From Crenothrix polyspora (GTDB taxonomy: Bacteria > Pseudomonadota > Gammaproteobacteria > Methylococcales > Methylomonadaceae): 64,000 nucleotides of DNA. Under the pieces are notes generated by a model, which was not told the DNA's origin, made no database searches, and was given only the letters and a program-made list of their open reading frames with translations. Location: the NCBI RefSeq assembly GCF_900163755.1, contig NZ_FUKI01000119.1, positions 62,001 to 126,000 of the forward strand. The letters run 5' to 3'. Made by a program: the position numbers and the translations under genes. Position 1 is the first letter of the stretch, and each line of letters opens with the position of its first letter. Below are positions 19,495 through 29,218 of this stretch, one piece after another.

Positions 19495-20588
19495 CAGCTT
19501 TAATTCGCCCAGCATTGTTGGGTGATATTGAAGGCTTAGTCGCATTGGAAAATGCTTGTTTTGACACGGATAAGCTTAGTCGGCGCAGTTTTCGCCACTG
19601 GGTGGTTACTGAGCACCGGGCTTTACTGGTGGCGGAGATGGCTACGTGTATCGTTGGGTATATCTTAATTATTTATCATCCTGGTACACGGCTGGCTAGA
19701 GTTTACTCGCTGGCGGTGTTGCAACAATACAGGGGGCAGGGCATAGCTAAACAGCTGATACTGGCAGGCGAGCAAGCGGCCAGTGATAGCGGTAGGCTTT
19801 ACTTACGCCTTGAAGTCAGTGTTGATAATCCGCCTGCGATTCAATTGTACGAAGCCTTGGGTTTTCAAAAATTCGGTATTTACCGCGATTATTACGAAGA
19901 TCACAAGGATGCTTTGCGTTATCAAAAACGCATCCGACGTTACCCTGGGGTATTGCAACATCGGTCGGTGCATTGGTTACGGCAAACTACACCGTTTACC
20001 TGTGGGCCTGCGGCGTTAATGATGGCTATGCACGGTTTGGATAGAACATACCAACCCTCACGCGAAGAGGAAATTAATCTGTGGCGTGAAGCGACCACTA
20101 TTTTTATGACATCGGGGCACGGCGGCTGTCATCCACTCGGTTTGGCATTGGCGGCTAAGCGTCGAGGCTTTCAGGTAGACGTGTGGATTAACCAAGTCGG
20201 TACGTTGTTTATTGATGGCGTGCGCAATGATGAAAAAAAACAGGTGGTTGAGCTGGTGGATAGCTGCTTTAAGCGCGAGGCGGTAGAGCAGGGCATTACG
20301 GTGCATTATGCCAATATCACCCAAGATGAGTTAATCAGTGTTTTTAAAGCCGGTGCTATCCCGCTGATTTTAATCAGTACCTTTTCTTTAGATAAGAAAA
20401 AAGCCCCGCATTGGGTGGTGATGAGCGGTTTTGATGATGATTGCTTATATATGCACGATTCCGATCCTGACGAGGGTAGGCAAAATGAGCTGGATTGTCA
20501 GTTTATTCCGATAGCACGAGAGGCTTTTGAGCGGATGTCGTGCTTTGGCAAGAACCGGTTACGGACAGCGGTGATTATTGGGTCGTGA
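19491..20588 (+). CDS. GNAT acetyltransferase fused to a C39-like cysteine peptidase domain
   Basis: Start placed at ATG 19491, overlapping the previous stop; the open frame runs 22 codons further upstream. Residues about 1-150 are a RimI-like GNAT domain with the acetyl-CoA motif VYSLAVLQQYRGQGIAKQLI and YEALGFQKFGIYRDYY. Residues about 165-365 form a C39/papain-like domain: TTPFTCGPAALMMAM holds the nucleophilic Cys and APHWVVMSGFDDDCLYMHDSD holds the His and Asp. This fusion is a known but uncharacterised family. With the DUF2817 protein it suggests a small peptide-modifying or peptide-degrading pathway. Both active sites look intact. Confidence 0.85.
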   Translation: MTALIRPALLGDIEGLVALENACFDTDKLSRRSFRHWVVTEHRALLVAEMATCIVGYILIIYHPGTRLARVYSLAVLQQYRGQGIAKQLILAGEQAASDSGRLYLRLEVSVDNPPAIQLYEALGFQKFGIYRDYYEDHKDALRYQKRIRRYPGVLQHRSVHWLRQTTPFTCGPAALMMAMHGLDRTYQPSREEEINLWREATTIFMTSGHGGCHPLGLALAAKRRGFQVDVWINQVGTLFIDGVRNDEKKQVVELVDSCFKREAVEQGITVHYANITQDELISVFKAGAIPLILISTFSLDKKKAPHWVVMSGFDDDCLYMHDSDPDEGRQNELDCQFIPIAREAFERMSCFGKNRLRTAVIIGS

Positions 20589-20614
20589 TCTCATGTGCAT
20601 GATGGCGTGTAAAA

Positions 20615-20650
20615 AAGCCCCAGCATCCGAAAATGCTGAGGCTTTGTTTT
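20615..20650 (+). terminator. intrinsic terminator of the fhs-DUF2817-GNAT/C39 unit
   Basis: AAGCCCCAGCAT pairs with ATGCTGAGGCTT (one mismatch) and is followed by TGTTTT. It lies 27 bp after the fusion-gene stop. Confidence 0.7.
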
Positions 20651-20671
20651 GCTTATAGCATGCTGAAGGCG

Positions 20672-21121
20672 TTATTTTGACAAGGTAATGACATCATACA
20701 TTTCATTTAAGCCACTTCCGCCTGTGAGAGCAGATTTAGATGTTATAAATTGAAATTCGTTGATGCGAATTTTAGAGCTTGCCGGTATGAATTTTCCAAT
20801 CATCAGAGCTGTTTGTATGTTGGCCGATGTGAGAGAAAATTCACTGCCTTGAACGCGAAAGTTATTTTCAGAGTCAAGTCTACCGACGATTTTAATGGTG
20901 TTAGTGCCCATTTTTAGTGTGCCTTTAAATAGATTGCTGGCTGCGCCACACTGACTTAAGCTGACCACAGCTGTAGTAGGTACAGCGCACGCGGTATCTG
21001 TCACTTTGTTAACAATACCCTTCCAGGTGCCGTTTAAATTAGCGGCGGCCAATACACCTGTTGTGGATAAACACAAGGTAGTGATCGCCAGTAACGTTTT
21101 AATACACAAATTTTTTTTCAT
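20672..21121 (-). CDS. exported protein of unknown function
   Basis: 149 aa with a Sec signal (MKKNLCIKTLLAITTLCLS, cleavage near GVLAA-A). The mature part starts NLNGTWKGIVNKV, a lipocalin-like or DUF-type opening, and has two cysteines (TACAVP, SQCGAA) that could form a disulfide. It is predicted periplasmic or secreted. No catalytic residues or known domain are visible. Convergent with the GNAT/C39 gene. Confidence 0.6.
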   Translation of the reverse strand: MKKNLCIKTLLAITTLCLSTTGVLAAANLNGTWKGIVNKVTDTACAVPTTAVVSLSQCGAASNLFKGTLKMGTNTIKIVGRLDSENNFRVQGSEFSLTSANIQTALMIGKFIPASSKIRINEFQFITSKSALTGGSGLNEMYDVITLSK

Positions 21122-21488
21122 AAAATATCAGCCTCATAATGTTGAGAAACATTGCCCTGTAAAGGCGCATATGCTTGAAGTAGCTCACTTACGTCTTTTA
21201 AACATACAAGAGTCCTGTGTTCTTAATAGTCTCTGTATTTTATTTTTCGCGATAGTGAGCGATTTAATTATAGTTCAGTAATGTGAGATGAAACGGCGCT
21301 ATTGGCTTTATATGTGGTACGCTATTTTTAATATAAGATACTGATTTTTATTTGTATTATTATTTATCATCTCTCTGTGAGGTTTATCTTGGTTACTTAA
21401 AAAATACAGGCCTCACCTGTAAACCTTGCTGCCAAAATTGTGTGGCTTCAGTTAAAATAGTCCGATTTTCCTGAGGTAATTACACTTT
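21122..21488. other. intergenic region, no feature seen
   Basis: A 367-bp divergent AT-rich gap between the exported protein (minus) and the GNAT gene (plus). A plus-strand frame of 91 codons overlapping it reads as a shadow of the exported protein plus unbiased sequence. No strong promoter consensus or structured RNA is seen. Confidence 0.45.
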
Positions 21489-22088
21489 ATGACTCAAGCC
21501 ATACGTGTCGAAAGAAAAAGCGGTGCTGCATTATTGCCGTTTATCCCTGAACTTGCTCGCCTTCGTATTGAGGTATTCCGCGACTTTCCTTATTTGTACG
21601 ACGGTACGTTAGACTACGAAAAAAAATACCTGCAAACCTATATAGATCATCCCGACAGTGTGATTGTTTTGGCATTCGATGATGACAAAATTGTGGGTGC
21701 GTCCACCGCTATTCCGATGAAATTTGAAACCGACGAGCTGAAAAAACCGTTTATTGACAATGCTTACGCTGTCGATGAGGTATTTTATTGCAGTGAATCA
21801 GTACTTAATAAAGCGTATCGTGGCCTGGGATTGGGCGTGCGTTTTTTTGAAGAACGCGAAGCCCATGCGGCAGAATTGGGTGGCTTTAAACACCTGACTT
21901 TTTGCTGTGTTGAGCGCCCTGTTGATCACCCGCGTCGGCCTAACGATTACATGCCACTCGATAAATTTTGGAATAAGCGCGGCTATTTTAAGCATCCAGA
22001 GTTGAAAACAAGCTATGTTTGGAAAGATTTGGACGAGACGGAAGAAACCGCAAAACCTATGACTTTTTGGTTGAAACATGCACATTAA
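21489..22088 (+). CDS. GNAT family N-acetyltransferase
   Basis: 199 aa. VDEVFYCSESVLNKAYRGLGLGVRFFEERE carries the acetyl-CoA-binding motif (R-G-x-G-x). The C-terminus HPRRPNDYMPLDKFWNKRGY is typical of a subfamily encoded next to nitrilase-like hydrolases. Substrate unknown. Its last 11 bases overlap the start of the carbon-nitrogen hydrolase gene, so the two are translationally coupled. Confidence 0.85.
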   Translation: MTQAIRVERKSGAALLPFIPELARLRIEVFRDFPYLYDGTLDYEKKYLQTYIDHPDSVIVLAFDDDKIVGASTAIPMKFETDELKKPFIDNAYAVDEVFYCSESVLNKAYRGLGLGVRFFEEREAHAAELGGFKHLTFCCVERPVDHPRRPNDYMPLDKFWNKRGYFKHPELKTSYVWKDLDETEETAKPMTFWLKHAH

Positions 22089-22941
22089 AATCGCCTCAGC
22101 TCAATATGACATCAGTTTTTTAACTAACTGGCAACAATACCAAAACAAAGTGCTGCGCTGGGTAACCGAAGCCACACAACAAGGTGCAAAAATACTGGTA
22201 TTTCCCGAATATGCCAGTATGGAATTGGCTTCGTTATTTGGTCAGGATATTTATTCATCATTGAGTAAACAGCTGGTGGCTATGCAATCGGTGCATAACG
22301 ATTATCTTGCATTATTTAAACGTTTGGCGATGCAACACCAGTGTATTATTCAAGCGGGTACGTTTCCGGTGCAGATTGCCCCTGGTATTTACCGCAATCG
22401 GGGTTATTTATTAATGCCTGATGGCTGTGTTGATTATCAAGATAAGCTGATGATGACGCGTTTTGAGAATGAACACTGGTTTATTCAAGCGGGCACAGCG
22501 TTAAAATGCTTTGATACGGCATACGGTAAAATGGCTATTAATATTTGTTATGACAGCGAGTTTCCGTTGCTGGCCAGAAAACAAGTGGAGATGGGGGCTA
22601 ACTTGATTTTAGTACCCAGTTGTACAGACACGCTGGCGGGTTATTATCGCGTTAAAATTGGCTGTCAAGCCAGAGCTTTAGAAAATCAATGTTATGTGGT
22701 GCAATCGCCTTTAGTGGGTAATGCACAATGGTCTGAAGCAGTGGATGTAAATGTTGGTGCAGCGGGTGTTTATACGCCGGTAGATCGATGCTTTCCTGAT
22801 AATGGCGTGTTGGCTACAGGAGATTTTAATGCGGTGCGTTGGCTTATCACGGATATTTGTCTGGAGAGTATACAAACTGTAAGACAACAAGGCCAAGTGT
22901 TTAATTACCGCGATTGGCCTTTGCAAAACGCTTTTGTCTAG
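22078..22941 (+). CDS. carbon-nitrogen hydrolase (nitrilase superfamily)
   Basis: 287 aa with the nitrilase catalytic triad: Glu in ILVFPEYASMEL, Lys in DYQDKLMMTRFE and Cys in AINICYDSEFPLLAR. It hydrolyses an amide or nitrile bond in a small cytoplasmic substrate. Related proteins include omega-amidase and N-carbamoyl hydrolases; the exact substrate is not deducible. The overlap with the upstream GNAT gene, a pairing seen in many proteobacteria, suggests they modify and then hydrolyse the same metabolite. Confidence 0.87.
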   Translation: MHIKIASAQYDISFLTNWQQYQNKVLRWVTEATQQGAKILVFPEYASMELASLFGQDIYSSLSKQLVAMQSVHNDYLALFKRLAMQHQCIIQAGTFPVQIAPGIYRNRGYLLMPDGCVDYQDKLMMTRFENEHWFIQAGTALKCFDTAYGKMAINICYDSEFPLLARKQVEMGANLILVPSCTDTLAGYYRVKIGCQARALENQCYVVQSPLVGNAQWSEAVDVNVGAAGVYTPVDRCFPDNGVLATGDFNAVRWLITDICLESIQTVRQQGQVFNYRDWPLQNAFV

Positions 22942-22966
22942 GCAAAATAGGACGGCATTCAAAGCC

Positions 22967-23018
22967 AGAAGCTTAGGATGAGGCGTTAAACCATTGGTTT
23001 TTTCTCATCCTAACTTCT
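22967..23018. repeat. long inverted repeat between the nitrilase gene and rpoS
   Basis: AGAAGCTTAGGATGAG pairs with CTCATCCTAACTTCT, with one bulge, around a 21-base centre that ends in a T-run. It lies between convergent genes and may act as a bidirectional terminator. Confidence 0.5.
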
Positions 23019-23068
23019 CAAGTAAAAAAGCTTGTTGCTTAACTTTGTAACCGTGCTGTTGTTTACAT

Positions 23069-24034
23069 TTAATTGAAAATGGATTCGAAAGAATAGCCAT
23101 TAAATTCAAGAATTTCTTTCAAGCGTTTTAAACCATCCATCTGAATTTGCCGAACGCGCTCGCGTGTTACTGACAATTCTTGGGCAACTTGTTCTAAGGT
23201 AGAATCTTCATAACCACATAAGCCATAACGCCGACAGATAACTTCACGTTGTTTTTCGGGTAACTGAAATACCCACATGGCAATGTTGCCGCGTATGTCT
23301 TCAACCTGTATTTTATCGGTCGGTGTTGAGGTTTCCAAATCAGAAATCGAGTCAACTAAGGGTTGGTCATGGTCTTTGCTGGTTGGAATATCAATAGAGG
23401 TAACGCGCTCGTTAAGCTTAAGCATTTGTTCAACTTTACTGACTGGCTTGTTAAGGTGTGCTGCAATTTCTTCAGAAGTCGGGTCATGATCTAAAATTTG
23501 CGCTAAATGCCGCTGTGCTTTTAAATAGGTATTCATTTCTTTAACAATATGAATAGGCAAACGGATAGTGCGGGTTTGATTCATAATTGCCCGCTCAATG
23601 GTTTGTCTTATCCACCAGGTGGCATAAGTCGAAAATCTAAAACCACGGTCTGGATCAAATTTTTCAACGGCGCGAATCAAGCCTAAATTGCCTTCTTCAA
23701 TTAAATCCAACAGCGGTAAGCCCCTGTTTAAATAACGCCGAGAAATTTTCACAACCAAGCGTAAGTTGCTTTCAATCATGACTTTTCTGGCTTGGCTGTC
23801 ACCTTCTAGGGCTCTTTTGCCGAAACTTCTTTCCTGTTCTGCTGTCAGTAGTTTAGAGCGACTTAGCTCGGTAAAATAAATCCGCATCGCATCAAAACTG
23901 CTGTCATTTCGAGCCTTAATTGTATTAACATCCAGTGCTTCAATGGGATCAACTTCAAGATCATCATCAAAAGCTAGGTCATCAAATGCTACAAACATAT
24001 CGTCATCAGAAGGCTCAATCAGTTCTTCAATCAT
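23069..24034 (-). CDS. rpoS: RNA polymerase sigma factor RpoS (stationary phase)
   Basis: 321 aa, sigma-70 group 2. Region 2 reads [19 protein letters not shown] and [41 protein letters not shown]. Region 3 has the [14 protein letters not shown] block, and region 4 ends in the helix-turn-helix [19 protein letters not shown]. There is an acidic N-terminus but no full region 1.1. The length matches E. coli RpoS (330). It lies immediately downstream of nlpD on the same strand, the conserved gammaproteobacterial arrangement in which rpoS is transcribed partly from within nlpD. Confidence 0.94.
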   Translation of the reverse strand: MIEELIEPSDDDMFVAFDDLAFDDDLEVDPIEALDVNTIKARNDSSFDAMRIYFTELSRSKLLTAEQERSFGKRALEGDSQARKVMIESNLRLVVKISRRYLNRGLPLLDLIEEGNLGLIRAVEKFDPDRGFRFSTYATWWIRQTIERAIMNQTRTIRLPIHIVKEMNTYLKAQRHLAQILDHDPTSEEIAAHLNKPVSKVEQMLKLNERVTSIDIPTSKDHDQPLVDSISDLETSTPTDKIQVEDIRGNIAMWVFQLPEKQREVICRRYGLCGYEDSTLEQVAQELSVTRERVRQIQMDGLKRLKEILEFNGYSFESIFN

Positions 24035-24079
24035 TTTTACTTCCAGGTCTATTCGGTCTAAGTTAGCGCGACGCTTATA

Positions 24080-25087
24080 TTACAAGCGAGGTAAAAGTCT
24101 AAGTGGGTTTACGGATTTTCCATTTTTTCGTATTTCAAAATGTAAGGCAGCTTTTTGGGATAGCGTTCTGCCTACTTGTGCAATAATCTGACCTTTATTT
24201 ACACTTTGTCCTTCTTTAACAAGCAGTTGACTGTTATTGGCATACGCACTTAAATAGATGTGATTATGTTTTATAATCAATAGATTACCAAATCCGACCA
24301 GCCACGGGCCACCATAAATAACTTTGCCAGCTTCAGCGGCGTAGACTCGTTGGCCAATTTTTCCAGCTATATCGATACCCTTGTTTTTAGATTGCTGGAA
24401 ATTTTTTACAACTACTCCTTTAAGAGGCCATTTAAATGCTAACTTTAACATCTTTTTGTTATCAATTGAAATAGTTGCTGTTTTAAGCGCTTCGGATTTA
24501 ATAACGCTTGCAACGTGCTGGCGGGTATGATTTTTGATTGAGAAAGGCGTTGATTTATTATTAGGTACTGAAATAAAAGAATATTTTATTTTTTTATCTG
24601 TGTTTGATGCGCTGTGTCTGCTGAGGTTTTTTTTTAAAATAGGCGCTGTGTCAGCGGTATTATGCGTAAGTCGTTTTATTGTATGGCTTGTTTGTATTGC
24701 ATGAGGTGTGGGTGACTTATGCCATCTGGCCAATTGCGGGTAATGTTGCTTGGATAAAATAGTGTTTTTTTTGGCAAGCTGATAATAGCCATTTGAGTGT
24801 GTAATTTTTTTATTACTTGGCGCAGGGTTTTCGTTGATTACCGCTGCTAAATTTTGGTAGCGACTGGATTCAGTGGGAATGTGGGTGGTTTCTGACAGAC
24901 GATTTTCAATAGTAGTCGCCGAAGTGTCTTGTGCAATAGTGAATTCAGATTGAGGTAATTGATTATTTGAGAGCGATTGCCCCGTGTTAGTGACAGGGGC
25001 ATAGCTTGGATTTTCTACGCACGCTTGTAAAAAAATGCTGAGCAACGCACTTTGGATAACAAGCGGCCAGTTGAGAAACATACGCAT
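24080..25087 (-). CDS. nlpD: NlpD-type lipoprotein amidase activator (degenerate LytM)
   Basis: 335 aa. The N-terminus has a lipobox (ALLSIFLQAC) for outer-membrane lipidation. A long Ser/Thr/Asn-rich linker follows. Around residues 100-140 (YYQLAKKNTILS, LARWHKSPTPHAIQTSHTIK) is what looks like an eroded LysM domain. The C-terminal LytM fold (about 215-335) has NKGIDIAGKIGQRVYAAEAG, YLSAYANN and ALHFEIRKNGKSVNPLRLLP. The usual HxxxD zinc ligands are absent, as in E. coli NlpD, so it should activate AmiC-type amidases rather than cut peptidoglycan. It precedes rpoS by 45 bp. Confidence 0.85.
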   Translation of the reverse strand: MRMFLNWPLVIQSALLSIFLQACVENPSYAPVTNTGQSLSNNQLPQSEFTIAQDTSATTIENRLSETTHIPTESSRYQNLAAVINENPAPSNKKITHSNGYYQLAKKNTILSKQHYPQLARWHKSPTPHAIQTSHTIKRLTHNTADTAPILKKNLSRHSASNTDKKIKYSFISVPNNKSTPFSIKNHTRQHVASVIKSEALKTATISIDNKKMLKLAFKWPLKGVVVKNFQQSKNKGIDIAGKIGQRVYAAEAGKVIYGGPWLVGFGNLLIIKHNHIYLSAYANNSQLLVKEGQSVNKGQIIAQVGRTLSQKAALHFEIRKNGKSVNPLRLLPRL

Positions 25088-25092
25088 AAGGT

Positions 25093-25596
25093 TTATTTGT
25101 TTAAGAGCATTTTTTTGGCTAAATTGATTTGCGCCGCCAAATAATCGGAGCCGCCGCGATCGGGATGTATTTTTTGTATTAGTTTACGGTGGGCGCTAAT
25201 AATTTCTTGCTCGGTTGCGTTGTTTTTTAACCCCAGCACTTGGTATGCTTCTTCGGCAGACATAGTGCTTTTGGACGCATGCGTATAATTTTGTTGCTGT
25301 GATTGCTGGTGTTTTGAGCTGGGTTTGCCTGCTTTAAATTGCCACCATAAGTTATGCAGTTGTGGCGCGTAGCGTAACAGTAACGGCGCTAACCGAAATG
25401 CAGAGGCAATCGTAACCCCTACTAAGGCAAACAACCAATTTAAACGTCCTGTCAGCATTAACAATGCCAATGCACCACCCGCCAGGCAGTACAGCAGGGT
25501 TTTAAGGTGCTTGGCAATAAGCGCAGGATGGTCTTTTACCAACGAGCGCACGGTAAAAAAACTGAGTATTAGTGCTAATAACAGAACAATAGGCAT
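25093..25596 (-). CDS. membrane J-domain protein
   Basis: 167 aa. Two to three hydrophobic segments occupy residues about 1-85, then a polar linker rich in Gln and Ser. A C-terminal J domain (about 112-167) has EEAYQVLGLKNNATEQEII and the HPD motif in IHPDRGGSDY. This topology, with the J domain at the C-terminus facing the cytoplasm, resembles Pam18/TIM14-like DnaJ proteins that recruit DnaK to the membrane. It lies 5 bp upstream of nlpD and probably shares its transcript. Confidence 0.85.
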   Translation of the reverse strand: MPIVLLLALILSFFTVRSLVKDHPALIAKHLKTLLYCLAGGALALLMLTGRLNWLFALVGVTIASAFRLAPLLLRYAPQLHNLWWQFKAGKPSSKHQQSQQQNYTHASKSTMSAEEAYQVLGLKNNATEQEIISAHRKLIQKIHPDRGGSDYLAAQINLAKKMLLNK

Positions 25597-25701
25597 AGCT
25601 GCTTTCTCTGGTATGGGTTAAGTAAGGTCAGCGTCCTCGTGATTTGCACAATAATACCTTAGAATATCAGGCAACGTAACTGCCATGAGATCGTATTAAC
25701 C

Positions 25702-26229
25702 ATGCAACACGCACTTGTGCCGATTTTAGGCTTTGCAGCTTACAGTGGTGTTGGCAAAACCACCTTACTGAGTCAAATTATTCCACTACTTAAGCAATAC
25801 GGTTTACGAGTTGGCTTAATTAAGCACGCTCACCATAATTTTGATATTGATGTGCCCGGCAAAGACAGCTACCGTTTACGGCAAGCTGGCGCTTCGCCGG
25901 TTATGATAGTATCTAAATATCGCCGCGCGATTATCACTGAGATTAGCTCAGAACAAGAACCTAGATTAGATGATCAACTGAAACTATTTGATCAATCTGC
26001 GTTGGATTTAATGTTGGTGGAAGGTTTTAAGTTAGAGACGTTTCCTAAGATTGAGTTGCATCGCGCAGAGCTTGGTCATCCTTTATTGTATTTAAATGAT
26101 GCCAATATTATTGCAATAGCTTCTGATTGCGAGTTAGCTATTCCAGCGTCTTTAGTGCAATTAAATATTAATCAGCCAGAACAAGTAGCGGCATTTATTG
26201 TGAAGCAAATCCGAGTGGGTATGATTTAA
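25702..26229 (+). CDS. mobB: molybdopterin-guanine dinucleotide biosynthesis adaptor MobB
   Basis: 175 aa GTPase-like protein with Walker A GYSGVGKTTLLSQIIP, GLIKHAHHNFDIDVPGKDSYRLRQAGA and LMLVEGFKLETFPKIELHR, all diagnostic of MobB. It assists MobA in attaching GMP to molybdopterin for Mo-bis-MGD enzymes such as formate dehydrogenase. No other molybdenum gene is in the window. It is a single gene with an unremarkable 284-bp gap downstream. Confidence 0.93.
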   Translation: MQHALVPILGFAAYSGVGKTTLLSQIIPLLKQYGLRVGLIKHAHHNFDIDVPGKDSYRLRQAGASPVMIVSKYRRAIITEISSEQEPRLDDQLKLFDQSALDLMLVEGFKLETFPKIELHRAELGHPLLYLNDANIIAIASDCELAIPASLVQLNINQPEQVAAFIVKQIRVGMI

Positions 26230-26513
26230 AGGCTGATGACTCTAGGTTTTGTAAGCCGAGAGGAAATTAAATGAAGCTTTAACTTCAGGCCGTCTATAAT
26301 TAATCACTATTAAAAGTGCGTTAATTAAAAGATTTTTGATCTGTGTGGGCGAGGTTTCAACTACGCAAATCGAGGCTAAAGCTTTTACAATAGCAAGTAA
26401 TGTAAGGCAATTATGAACGCCTTACGCTACGGCACAAAATTATCCATTTTCCCGCCAAGACAACTGAAATTTATCTCGAATGTCGTATTTAACATGCTCA
26501 CTACCGCTTTAAT

Positions 26514-27287
26514 ATGGCTAATTTTAAAACTCACTTAATCGTTGCCACTACCATGAGTGGCGTGGCAAGTATCAGCTTGTTGACGTTGCAATTGGCTAAA
26601 CCTTGGGAAACCGGTAGCTATTTTTTATTGGGTATTTTGGGAGGATTATTGCCGGATATTGATTCTGATAAATCAACACCACTGACGATGATTTTTTACT
26701 TTTTGTCAATGTATTGCGCGTTTGCGATGGTGTTTAATTTAGCGACTCAATATAGTTTTGTTGAGCTATTTGCGATTTGGTTGGCGGTGTATTTTGGCAT
26801 TCGCCATCTGATTTTTAGATTGTTTATCAGCCTGACGATTCACCGTGGTACGTTTCATTCTTTGCTGGCGGTGGTTTTTATGGGCTTGCTGGCAGTTAAT
26901 GCGGCTTTTTATGTGTTTCACAATACATCGCGTATGGCGTGGAATTCAGGGGCGTTTATCAGTATTGGTTATTTGGTACACTTAACACTGGATGAGTTAT
27001 ACAGCGTAGATCTACATAATAAACGCATGAAAAAATCTTTTGGCACGGCGCTTAAATTATTTAGCCGAGAAAATTTGGCAGCCAGTTTCCTCATGGCGCT
27101 AATATCGGCAGGCTTAATACATTATGCACCACCGGTAAAAGATTATTGGATGTTGTTTAACCGCGCTTTGGCAAAACAGGATTTTCAAAAAAAATGGCTA
27201 CCTAGAGATAATCGTTGGTTTGTGAATTTTTTGGAATATTCTGATGATAATAGTAAGTTGGTTAAAAACATTAAGCGCAGCAAATGA
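26514..27287 (+). CDS. YdjM-like membrane-bound metal-dependent hydrolase family protein
   Basis: 257 aa. The N-terminus MANFKTHLIVATTMSGVASI, LGILGGLLPDIDSDKSTPL and HRGTFHSLLAVVFMGLLA are the conserved His/Asp motifs of the YdjM/YbcI (DUF457) family. Four or more hydrophobic segments are present. In E. coli ydjM is LexA-regulated, but I see no LexA box here. The C-terminal about 60 residues are polar (LPRDNRWFVNFLEYSDD). The biochemical role is not established. Confidence 0.8.
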   Translation: MANFKTHLIVATTMSGVASISLLTLQLAKPWETGSYFLLGILGGLLPDIDSDKSTPLTMIFYFLSMYCAFAMVFNLATQYSFVELFAIWLAVYFGIRHLIFRLFISLTIHRGTFHSLLAVVFMGLLAVNAAFYVFHNTSRMAWNSGAFISIGYLVHLTLDELYSVDLHNKRMKKSFGTALKLFSRENLAASFLMALISAGLIHYAPPVKDYWMLFNRALAKQDFQKKWLPRDNRWFVNFLEYSDDNSKLVKNIKRSK

Positions 27288-27355
27288 CGCTGTGGCTGTT
27301 TCACCCAAGTGTGGTCGCTTATATCCCCATCTGAAGGAAGGCGTTTTACGCTACA

Positions 27356-27392
27356 CCTGATAAAAGTCAGTTACAAGTTGGCTTTTATCAGG
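27356..27392. terminator. inverted repeat between convergent genes
   Basis: CCTGATAAAAG and CTTTTATCAGG are exact reverse complements around a 15-base loop. It lies between the YdjM-like gene and purK, which converge, so it probably terminates transcription in both directions. Confidence 0.55.
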
Positions 27393-27415
27393 CAATGCTG
27401 TTTTTACGATGATGC

Positions 27416-28510
27416 CTATGAGTTGTCTACCTTACCTGCCAATACTACTAATTGCTTAACAATCTCCGCCAAATGTTCGGACGATTTAGTCCGCGCGGTA
27501 GCATGAGCCACTTTACGGCCTTTTCTGGGTGTTTTGTCGTATAAGTGTAAGTGTGCGTGGGCAATACCGGCTATCTTGTCGCTTTCTGGCAAGCCACCAA
27601 TAAAATTAACCATCGCTGATTTACCCACCGCAGTCGTTGCGCCCAAAGGTAAGTTAACGATAGCCCGTAAATGATTTTCAAACTGACTGGTTTCTGCGCC
27701 TTCTATCGTCCAGTGGCCAGAGTTATGAACACGCGGGGCAAACTCATTGGCAATCAGCTGGCCATTCACTTCAAATAATTCCAGCGCTAACACGCCGACA
27801 TAATCCAGTGCGGTGAGTAAGCGCGTCGCATAGCTTTCTGCTTGTTGCTGCATCGGATCATGCTCGCAGCACGTTGCTACCCGCAAAATACCGCCTTGGT
27901 GCAGGTTTTCGGATAAGGGATAAAACACCACGTCGCCCGCAATATTACGTGCGGCGATAATAGAAATTTCGCGATTAAACGCTACAAATGCTTCAACAAT
28001 CGCTGGTACGCCTTCCAATAGTTGCCAGGCAGCGGGTAAATCATCGGCGGATTTTAATACTGATTGGCCTTTGCCGTCATAGCCTTGGGTACGGCTTTTT
28101 AAAATCGCAGGCCAGCCAATAGTTGGCATGGCGGCTTGCAATTCTTCAAGGCTATCCACTGGCGCATACCGTGAGGTAGGGATGTCTATGTCATTGAAGA
28201 AGGTTTTTTCAATCAAGCGATCTTGTGCCACCGCCAAGGCTTTAGGGGACGGGTGTACTTGGGTGTGCGTGGCTAAAAAACCGGCTACATCGGCAGGGAC
28301 GTTTTCAAACTCATAAGTGACTACATCGGCACGTTGGGCGAGTTGTTCCAATAATTTTGGGTCGTTATAGTTGCCATACAGATGCTCACCTAAACCATTG
28401 GCGCAGGCATCTTTGGACGGGTCAAGAAAGATAAATTTTAAACCTAAAGGGTAACCTGCTAAAGCAATCATTCTGGCCAGTTGCCCAGCCCCTAATATGC
28501 CAACTATCAT
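27416..28510 (-). CDS. purK: N5-carboxyaminoimidazole ribonucleotide synthase
   Basis: ATP-grasp enzyme that carboxylates AIR to N5-CAIR in purine synthesis. The 364-aa protein begins [23 protein letters not shown]. It contains [48 protein letters not shown] and [30 protein letters not shown]. It overlaps purE by 4 bp (ATGA) and is the second gene of the purEK operon. Confidence 0.96.
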   Translation of the reverse strand: MIVGILGAGQLARMIALAGYPLGLKFIFLDPSKDACANGLGEHLYGNYNDPKLLEQLAQRADVVTYEFENVPADVAGFLATHTQVHPSPKALAVAQDRLIEKTFFNDIDIPTSRYAPVDSLEELQAAMPTIGWPAILKSRTQGYDGKGQSVLKSADDLPAAWQLLEGVPAIVEAFVAFNREISIIAARNIAGDVVFYPLSENLHQGGILRVATCCEHDPMQQQAESYATRLLTALDYVGVLALELFEVNGQLIANEFAPRVHNSGHWTIEGAETSQFENHLRAIVNLPLGATTAVGKSAMVNFIGGLPESDKIAGIAHAHLHLYDKTPRKGRKVAHATARTKSSEHLAEIVKQLVVLAGKVDNS

Positions 28511-29004
28511 AAAACCTCGTCTCGTGGATCAGCATGTGCCAATACATTTTCGGTTTGTGTGGCACGAAAATTTTCTAAGGCGGCGCGATATTGTTGGTGT
28601 TTATTGCTGATAATGGCAGTGGCCAGCAAGGCTGCATTGATAGCACCGGCTTTGCCAATAGCCAGCGTGCCCACCGGAATCCCTGCCGGCATTTGTACGA
28701 TAGACAATAACGAGTCCATACCGTTTAAGGCTTTGGATTGAATTGGCACGCCCAAAACGGGCAGGGTGGTTTTGGCGGCGGTCATACCGGGTAAATGCGC
28801 CGCGCCGCCGGCTCCTGCAATAATCACTTCCAGACCTTTGCTGTGTGCGCTTTCTGCATAGTGAAATAATTTGTCAGGAGTGCGGTGTGCGGAAACCACT
28901 TCAACGCTGTGTGGCACACCCAGTTGCTCCAGTGTTTCAGCGGCAAAGCGCATTGTCTCCCAATCTGATGTGGAGCCCATAATAATGCCAACCAGTGCTG
29001 TCAT
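28507..29004 (-). CDS. purE: N5-carboxyaminoimidazole ribonucleotide mutase
   Basis: Converts N5-CAIR to CAIR, the step after PurK. The 165-aa protein has [31 protein letters not shown] (with the catalytic His) and [19 protein letters not shown], then [26 protein letters not shown]. The length is typical of class I PurE. First gene of purEK. Confidence 0.97.
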   Translation of the reverse strand: MTALVGIIMGSTSDWETMRFAAETLEQLGVPHSVEVVSAHRTPDKLFHYAESAHSKGLEVIIAGAGGAAHLPGMTAAKTTLPVLGVPIQSKALNGMDSLLSIVQMPAGIPVGTLAIGKAGAINAALLATAIISNKHQQYRAALENFRATQTENVLAHADPRDEVL

Positions 29005-29218
29005 TTGTTAAGCCTTACGATAACGGTAAAAACGCCAAATTATCGCATAAATGGCAGGGTATGTTTGTTAAGTTTTTGCTGAAAGTGCGGGTGAAATGCT
29101 TTAAACCAGTGGCTTTATGGAATATTTTAGCAATTGAATGGCGTACCTGGGTTCGGGTTGTAATACAATAAGCGTCAGTTTTATTTTAAAAATCTTATGA
29201 CTACAATACTGAAAAACT

